A stretch of DNA of 45,284 bases from an uncultured Clostridia bacterium (lineage in GTDB: Bacteria; Bacillota; Clostridia; Oscillospirales; Ruminococcaceae). The position numbers and the translations under genes were made by a program. A model generated the notes under the pieces. It was not told the DNA's origin, searched no databases, and saw only the letters and a list, made by a program, of their open reading frames with translations. This document shows positions 41,200 through 45,284 of the stretch, piece after piece. Position 1 is the stretch's first letter. Every line of letters begins with the position of its first letter. The stretch covers positions 1 through 45,284 of the forward strand of contig CANRFB010000016.1 of NCBI GenBank assembly GCA_947629785.1. Direction: 5' to 3'.

Positions 41200-42483
41200 C
41201 TACTTTTTCAATTTTGTTTCTTCCGCGTCGATAATGCTCATAAGTTCCGCCACCGCCTTGTTGCTTCTTGCTTTCTTGGGCGGGGCAAGGGTCTCCTTGG
41301 GAAGAACGGCATTTTCGGGGATAGCGGCTTTCACGGCAGGTTCGGGCTTTTCCTCGGCGGGGGTATATTTCTTGTCAAAATATGTCTTGACGCTTTCGTT
41401 GAATGTTGCAGGCTTTTTGGGGGAATCGGTCTGTTCCTGAACGGCGGCGATACTTTCGGGAATGATATTGCTAAGGTGCGGCGTGAAAACCACAGGCTCG
41501 CTCTTTTCTGCGTTTGATTCAGGAGCGTACTTTTTGAAAAATTCGTCCGCGGCGGGGTGTTCGCTGACTATTCGTGTAGGTCTGTTGATGTAAAGGTCAT
41601 CCTTGGAAACGGCTTTGGCGCCCACTGCGGCGGGTTCTTTCTGCTGCTGTCTTTCCTTGGAAATGCGGTCATATGTATACAGCGGCGAACTGTTCGCCGG
41701 AGTGGTATCGGGCTTACGTTCCACATATGCGGCTTTGCCCCTGCCGTCAACGGAAAGGACTTTCTCCGGCGGAAGTTCCGCCGCCCGTTCTTCCTTGTAA
41801 GCGGTGACACCCGGCTGATTGAGTTTTGAGAAGTTTCCTGTAATGTCCTCAATGAATTTAGGCTCGGAAAATGTCACCGGCGACGGGGAATCCTCGTCAC
41901 GGGAATTTATGAACTCGTCTATGTCGTCAAGGGAAGCGGCTTCGTCCTCAAGTCTATGTATACTTAGTATTCTTGCGACCTGAACGGCTATTATGAATAT
42001 CAGCGGAATTACCACGGCTATGATAATTCCCACCGTTGACGAAGCAAAGTCGATAAACGACCCGAATCCGTCTATCTGCCAGACAGCCTTTGCGATTACC
42101 GCGTCAGTGCCTATGCGGAAAGTTTCGTTTTCCTGCGCGGTGTCAAATTTCACCACATAGAACTTCTGCCCGTCCTCCTCCTCGATACGGTCAACGCGGA
42201 TAAGAGCGGTGCTTTCGCCTATTTTGCAGAGAATAGCCGAGCCCTCGGTAATGCTTTCATTCTCCGAAGCCTTTGCTATGATAAGGGTATTTGCGGGGAT
42301 ATTGGGCTGCATATTGACAGCCTTTGTATTATAAAAACTGTACCCGAACAGTGAGACTGCGCTGTTCTTATTCTTGAACATGAAATTGAAAGCCAGCATG
42401 GTTACCATTACCAATACCAGAATAACAATAAGGATTATCTCAACCACAGTGAAAGCCGAAACTTTTTTCTTAGTTCTTGACAT
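41200..42483 (-). CDS. SipW-like pseudo-signal peptidase with altered active site
   Basis: A 427-residue protein. After a helix at about 13-35, residues 45-160 follow the SipW/S26B signal-peptidase pattern: AVNMQPNIPANTLIIAK, ITEGSAILCKIGESTALIRVDRIEE, and VWQIDGFGSFIDFASSTVG before a second helix (about 165-185). In active enzymes the first block reads S-M-x-P with catalytic Ser, and the second T-H-R-I with catalytic His. Here Ser is Asn and His is Asp, so peptidase activity should be lost. About 240 residues follow, probably cytoplasmic, disordered and Pro/Glu/Lys-rich. The ATG at 42483 has GGAGG upstream. First gene of the operon leading to the HAD, desulfurase and thiI genes. Confidence 0.8.
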   Translation of the reverse strand: MSRTKKKVSAFTVVEIILIVILVLVMVTMLAFNFMFKNKNSAVSLFGYSFYNTKAVNMQPNIPANTLIIAKASENESITEGSAILCKIGESTALIRVDRIEEEDGQKFYVVKFDTAQENETFRIGTDAVIAKAVWQIDGFGSFIDFASSTVGIIIAVVIPLIFIIAVQVARILSIHRLEDEAASLDDIDEFINSRDEDSPSPVTFSEPKFIEDITGNFSKLNQPGVTAYKEERAAELPPEKVLSVDGRGKAAYVERKPDTTPANSSPLYTYDRISKERQQQKEPAAVGAKAVSKDDLYINRPTRIVSEHPAADEFFKKYAPESNAEKSEPVVFTPHLSNIIPESIAAVQEQTDSPKKPATFNESVKTYFDKKYTPAEEKPEPAVKAAIPENAVLPKETLAPPKKARSNKAVAELMSIIDAEETKLKK

Positions 42484-42562
42484 AAATATCCTCCGATAGC
42501 AAAATTTGTCAAAAAAGTTCTTTTTTAGGCGGGTTACAGCCCGAATCGACACTTATAATAAC

Positions 42563-42591
42563 ATTATAACATATAATTCTGTAAATTTCAA
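42563..42591 (-). promoter_or_regulatory. Sigma-A promoter of the SipW-like/thiI operon
   Basis: Minus strand TTGAAA (42586-42591), 17-base spacer, TATAAT (42563-42568). It is divergent from the tRNA promoter. Confidence 0.78.
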
Positions 42592-42610
42592 ATAAATTTG
42601 AAAATTTCTC

Positions 42611-42639
42611 TTGACTTTTTTTCAAAATACATATATAAT
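42611..42639 (+). promoter_or_regulatory. Promoter of tRNA-Thr
   Basis: TTGACT (42611-42616), 17-base spacer, TATAAT (42634-42639). The start would be about 10 bases before the mature tRNA. Confidence 0.85.
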
Positions 42640-42655
42640 AATATATGTCATTATT

Positions 42656-42731
42656 GCTGGAATAGCTCAGTTGGTAGAGCAGCGCATTCGTAATGCGCAG
42701 GTCGCGTGTTCAAGTCACGTTTCCAGCTCCA
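42656..42731 (+). tRNA. tRNA-Thr (anticodon CGT)
   Basis: 76 nt with a 7-bp acceptor stem (GCTGGAA/TTCCAGC), the D-arm GCTCAGTTGGTAGAGC, anticodon stem GCGCA/TGCGC around TTCGTAA, the T-loop TTCAAGT, discriminator U and an encoded CCA. The anticodon CGT reads ACG (Thr). A repeat array starts directly after the CCA. Confidence 0.96.
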
Positions 42732-43106
42732 CCAAGCTGAAGCTTGGAGGCATATGTTCTTTACGAAGTGTTCTTGTGTCTCCAAGTTTAGCTTTAACTG
42801 TTTACGTTTTGCTTTAACTTGGCTGTAGAGTCAAGCTGTAGCTTGGAGGCATATGTTCTTTACGAAGTGTCATTAAGTCTCCAAGTTTAGCTTTAACTGT
42901 TTAAGTTACGCTTTAACTTGGCTGTAGAGTCAAGCTGTAGCTTGGAGGCACATATTCCTTGCAAAGAGAGTATAAACTTTCAGGCTTAGCTTTAACTGTT
43001 TTTAAGTTACGCTTTAACTTGGCTGTAGAGTCAAGCTGTAGCTTGGAGACGTATATTCTTTGTGAAGTTTTCCTGTACCTCTAAGCTTAGCTTTAACTGT
43101 TTACGA
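42732..43106 (+). repeat. About 3.7 tandem repeats of 99-101 bp in the tRNA trailer
   Basis: Units start at 42733, 42832, 42931 and 43032; the last is partial. Each begins with the palindrome CAAGCTGTAGCTTG and contains CTTGGAG...CTCCAAG and CCAAGTTTA...TTAACTTGG pairings, so each can fold as RNA. The array lies between the tRNA and its terminator, so it should be transcribed with the tRNA. The first hairpin can partly pair with the CCA end. No ORF with a ribosome binding site lies in 42732-43255. Confidence 0.92.
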
Positions 43107-43137
43107 AACGACCGTTCTGACAAAAATTTACACAAAC

Positions 43138-43167
43138 CCGCGTTGGCTTTCAGCGCGGATTTTTATT
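43138..43167 (+). terminator. Intrinsic terminator after the tRNA repeat array
   Basis: An 8-bp stem (CCGCGTTG with CAGCGCGG, one G-U), 5-nt loop, then ATTTTTATT. Confidence 0.8.
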
Positions 43168-43255
43168 ACCCGTGCAAGGAAATTATTCCGTTTTGCGGCA
43201 TAATATAATATTGACCGCGGAGCATGATTCCGCATATTTTACGAAAGGACAGCTT

Positions 43256-44428
43256 ATGATAAAACTGCTTACACGAATTTTTATAAAGGACAGCGAAAAT
43301 GTCACGGATAAAAACGTCCGCCGCGATTACTGTATTCTCGGCGGAGTGCTGGGCGCAGCCTGCAATCTGTTCCTGTTCGCTCTGAAAATTATTATAGGAA
43401 CGTTCATGAACAGTATTGCGGTAACTTCCGACGCGTTCAATAACCTTTCAGATATGGGCAGCTGCATGGTTGCCATAATCGGCGCAAAAATGTCCAGCCG
43501 GCTTCCCGACCGTGAACACCCCTTCGGACACGGGCGGATAGAATATATTTCCTCGCTGATAGTGTCGTTCATAATACTTCTTGTAGGTTTTGAACTTCTC
43601 CGCAGCAGCGCGGATAAAATGATACACCCCGAAACCCTCAACCTCAGTGCGGTAATGGTAATTATCCTTATTGCGTCGCTTTCGGTCAAGTTATGGATGT
43701 ACTTCTGCTACAGTTTCATAGCGAAAAAGATAAATTCCACCGTTATGAAAGCCACTGCCAAGGACAGCATAAACGATGTCATTTCCACATCGGTGGTAAT
43801 ACTTTCCGCAGTCGTGGGATATTTCCTGCCGTTCAGCATAGACGGCATTGCGGGAATTGCCGTTGCCGCTTACATTATGTACGGCGGACTGAACCTTGCA
43901 AAGGAAACCATTGACATTCTCCTCGGACAGCCGCCCGCCCGCGAAGTTATAGATTCGCTGGAAAAGATACTTTCCGACAAAAAGGAAATTGTTGGTATAC
44001 ACGACCTGATAGTTCACGATTACGGACCGGGGCGGGTTTTCGCCTCCGTTCATGCGGAAGTTGCGGACGATTCCAACATAATAATTATACACGATGTAAT
44101 AGACGGAGCGGAGCGGGAAATTCTCAGCAAGACGGGTATACAGATAGTAATACACGTTGACCCTGTTCCCGTGAATGACGAGCGCGCCAAGAGTATCCGC
44201 CAATCGGTAACGGAATGTGTAAACAGCATTGAACCCACGGCGGCAATTCACGATTTCCGAATAAACGACGACGGCGGCAGCATATTTATAACATTTGACA
44301 TGGTGATAAAAAGCACCTGCGAGCCTGCGGAAATTTCGGAAATTACCCGAAAAATTACAGAAAGTATACAGGCTCTTGATAAGAAATACAAACCTGTTAT
44401 AACGGTAGATGAGTTTTTTAATGAATGA
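43256..44428 (+). CDS. Cation diffusion facilitator (CDF) family transporter
   Basis: A 390-residue protein with about six membrane helices and a cytoplasmic C-terminal domain. The metal site is SIAVTSDAFNNLSDMGS in helix 2 and AKDSINDVISTSVV in helix 5. The loop REHPFGHGRIEY is the family signature. It exports divalent cations such as Zn, Mn or Fe in exchange for protons. The helix 2/5 layout (D-x6-D and D-x3-D) fits Mn/Fe-type or Zn/Fe-type members, and the exact metal cannot be told by eye. GAAAGGA precedes the ATG at 43256. It overlaps the next gene by 8-20 bases. Confidence 0.94.
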   Translation: MIKLLTRIFIKDSENVTDKNVRRDYCILGGVLGAACNLFLFALKIIIGTFMNSIAVTSDAFNNLSDMGSCMVAIIGAKMSSRLPDREHPFGHGRIEYISSLIVSFIILLVGFELLRSSADKMIHPETLNLSAVMVIILIASLSVKLWMYFCYSFIAKKINSTVMKATAKDSINDVISTSVVILSAVVGYFLPFSIDGIAGIAVAAYIMYGGLNLAKETIDILLGQPPAREVIDSLEKILSDKKEIVGIHDLIVHDYGPGRVFASVHAEVADDSNIIIIHDVIDGAEREILSKTGIQIVIHVDPVPVNDERAKSIRQSVTECVNSIEPTAAIHDFRINDDGGSIFITFDMVIKSTCEPAEISEITRKITESIQALDKKYKPVITVDEFFNE

Positions 44429-45143
44429 AAATATACGGACTGTAAAATGCGGTGACAGAACGGTCTCCTACATTCTGACCCGCAAGAAAGTCAAGAACAT
44501 CAATTTAAGAATAAAGCCCGACGGGCTGGTATACATCAGCGCGTCGGGACGTGTTCCCATAAAGTATATAGAAAATTTTATCCGCGAGAAAAGCGAGTTC
44601 ATACTGCACGCCCTTGACAGGTTCGCCGAACGCGGACCCTCGCCCATGCTTCCCGAGGACATAGGCGAATTTAAAAGCGGTGACTTAATAAAATTCTGGG
44701 GTGCGGACTGCACGCTTGAAATAAAGGTTTCGGAGAACCGCCGCGAGGGGGTCTCCATGAACGGCGACATTCTGACGGTGAATGTGTTTTCGCCCGACCG
44801 TGCGGTGAACGTTCTCAAGAAGTTCTATGCGGAGCAGACCAAGTCCGCTTTTGAGGATATGAACCGCAGGACTTGTTTAATGTTCCGTGCAAAGGGTTAC
44901 AGCGTGCCCTTTGCGGAAATGCAGATACGGAAGATGACCTCGCGCTGGGGAAGCTGTCATTTTTCCAAAGGGAAAATCGTAATGAACAGCCGTCTTGTGC
45001 TTTATCCCGACATTTGCGCGGCGTATGTGTTCGTACACGAATATGCGCATTTTGTAGTTCCCGACCACAGCGGGAAGTTTTACGCCGTGGTGGCGGACAT
45101 TATGCCTGACTACAATATCTGCAGAAGAATACTGAAAGAATGA
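44421..45143 (+). CDS. YgjP-like metallopeptidase domain protein (DUF45)
   Basis: About 240 residues. The N-terminal part has ILTRKKVKNINLRIKPDG, typical of the family. The zinc site is VHEYAHFVVPDHSGKFY near residue 210, giving HExxH plus a later His, preceded by MTSRWGSCHFSKGKIVMNSRL. Homologues are often annotated as M48-type metal-dependent hydrolases; substrates are unknown. It starts within the end of the transporter gene. The ATG at 44421 is preferred, and one at 44409 is possible; neither has a clear ribosome binding site, so it is probably translationally coupled. Its stop is the start of a short repeat-like sequence. Confidence 0.9.
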   Translation: MNENIRTVKCGDRTVSYILTRKKVKNINLRIKPDGLVYISASGRVPIKYIENFIREKSEFILHALDRFAERGPSPMLPEDIGEFKSGDLIKFWGADCTLEIKVSENRREGVSMNGDILTVNVFSPDRAVNVLKKFYAEQTKSAFEDMNRRTCLMFRAKGYSVPFAEMQIRKMTSRWGSCHFSKGKIVMNSRLVLYPDICAAYVFVHEYAHFVVPDHSGKFYAVVADIMPDYNICRRILKE

Positions 45144-45221
45144 CAAGGCTGAACCTGTAATAGAGTTGAGAGTTAAGATGCCCCATCCCCTGCTCCTCCC
45201 AATGGGAGCAATGTCATCAAC

Positions 45222-45284
45222 TTAAGAGCGTTGATTCTGATGGAACTTAGCGGAATAATGCTTTTTGTGTCTAATAAAAGATCT
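45222..45284 (+). CDS. Possible start of a transposase gene (cut by window edge)
   Basis: From the ATG at 45222 an open frame runs to the window end with 21 codons. It reads MELSGIMLFVSNKRS near the end, a start that resembles IS4-type transposases from memory. Upstream, 45192-45215 has the inverted pair TGCTCC...GGAGCA. The evidence is short and weak. The rest of 45144-45221 shows no gene. Confidence 0.2.

Noticed and set aside
42733..43106. CRISPR array
   Set aside because: The whole 99-101 bp unit is conserved, with no variable spacers and no cas genes.

Overview
The window looks like a chromosomal segment of an anaerobic Clostridia species, probably Oscillospiraceae/Ruminococcus-like. 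The reasons are the moderate GC, AAAGGAG-type ribosome binding sites, sigma-A promoters of the TTGACA-17-TATAAT type, a SpoIID/LytB-domain protein, an MreB/ZapA/U32 neighbourhood, several class B sortases, an acetyl-xylan-esterase-like lipoprotein and Thr-rich linkers in surface proteins. No species can be named from the sequence alone.

Layout. (1) 1-4026, minus strand: mreB (cut by the window edge), then a zapA - U32 protein - DUF4321 operon. (2) 4213-8395: LMW protein tyrosine phosphatase, two small ORFs, a lipoprotein, a VanZ-like protein and a CpsB-type PHP phosphatase, with two repeat arrays sitting on gene 3' ends. (3) 8525-14116, plus: an exopolysaccharide/surface cluster made of a Wzz-BY-kinase fusion, an EpsG-like polymerase, a small membrane protein, an apparently highly expressed secreted protein and a TPR-Thr-rich-PASTA protein that shares its C-terminal motif. 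(4) 14173-22969, minus: a uridine-kinase-like protein, a CE2-like esterase, then a tight six-gene operon (PH-like protein, FkbM methyltransferase, AsnRS, carboxynorspermidine synthase, acyltransferase, SDR). (5) 23189-29674, plus: a two-component/c-di-GMP cluster with a hybrid histidine kinase, an HPt protein, an intact REC-HD-GYP, a degenerate REC-HD-GYP, a CheY-like regulator, and a protein with four 24+5-residue MshEN-type motifs fused to a CheX-like domain. (6) 29725-38035, minus: a zinc-ribbon protein and an operon of four class B sortases, a SpoIID/LytB protein and a pyrimidine-nucleoside phosphorylase. (7) 38200-42483, minus: a SipW-like pseudo-signal peptidase, a HAD phosphatase, a cysteine desulfurase and ThiI. 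(8) 42656-45284, plus: tRNA-Thr(CGT) with about 3.7 repeats of roughly 100 bp in its trailer, a CDF transporter, a YgjP-like metallopeptidase and a possible transposase start at the edge.

How the genes may work together. Tyrosine phosphorylation (BY-kinase, PHP phosphatase, LMW-PTP) probably controls polysaccharide export. The plus-strand signalling cluster looks like a phosphorelay that ends in c-di-GMP degradation, with a CheX-like phosphatase that may itself sense c-di-GMP. The sortase operon would attach surface proteins, but no sorting signal is visible on any protein encoded here, so its substrates lie elsewhere. The most unusual items are the MshEN-CheX fusion beside an intact/degenerate HD-GYP pair, the four-sortase operon, the catalytically altered SipW-like protein, and repeat arrays that begin exactly at gene 3' ends.
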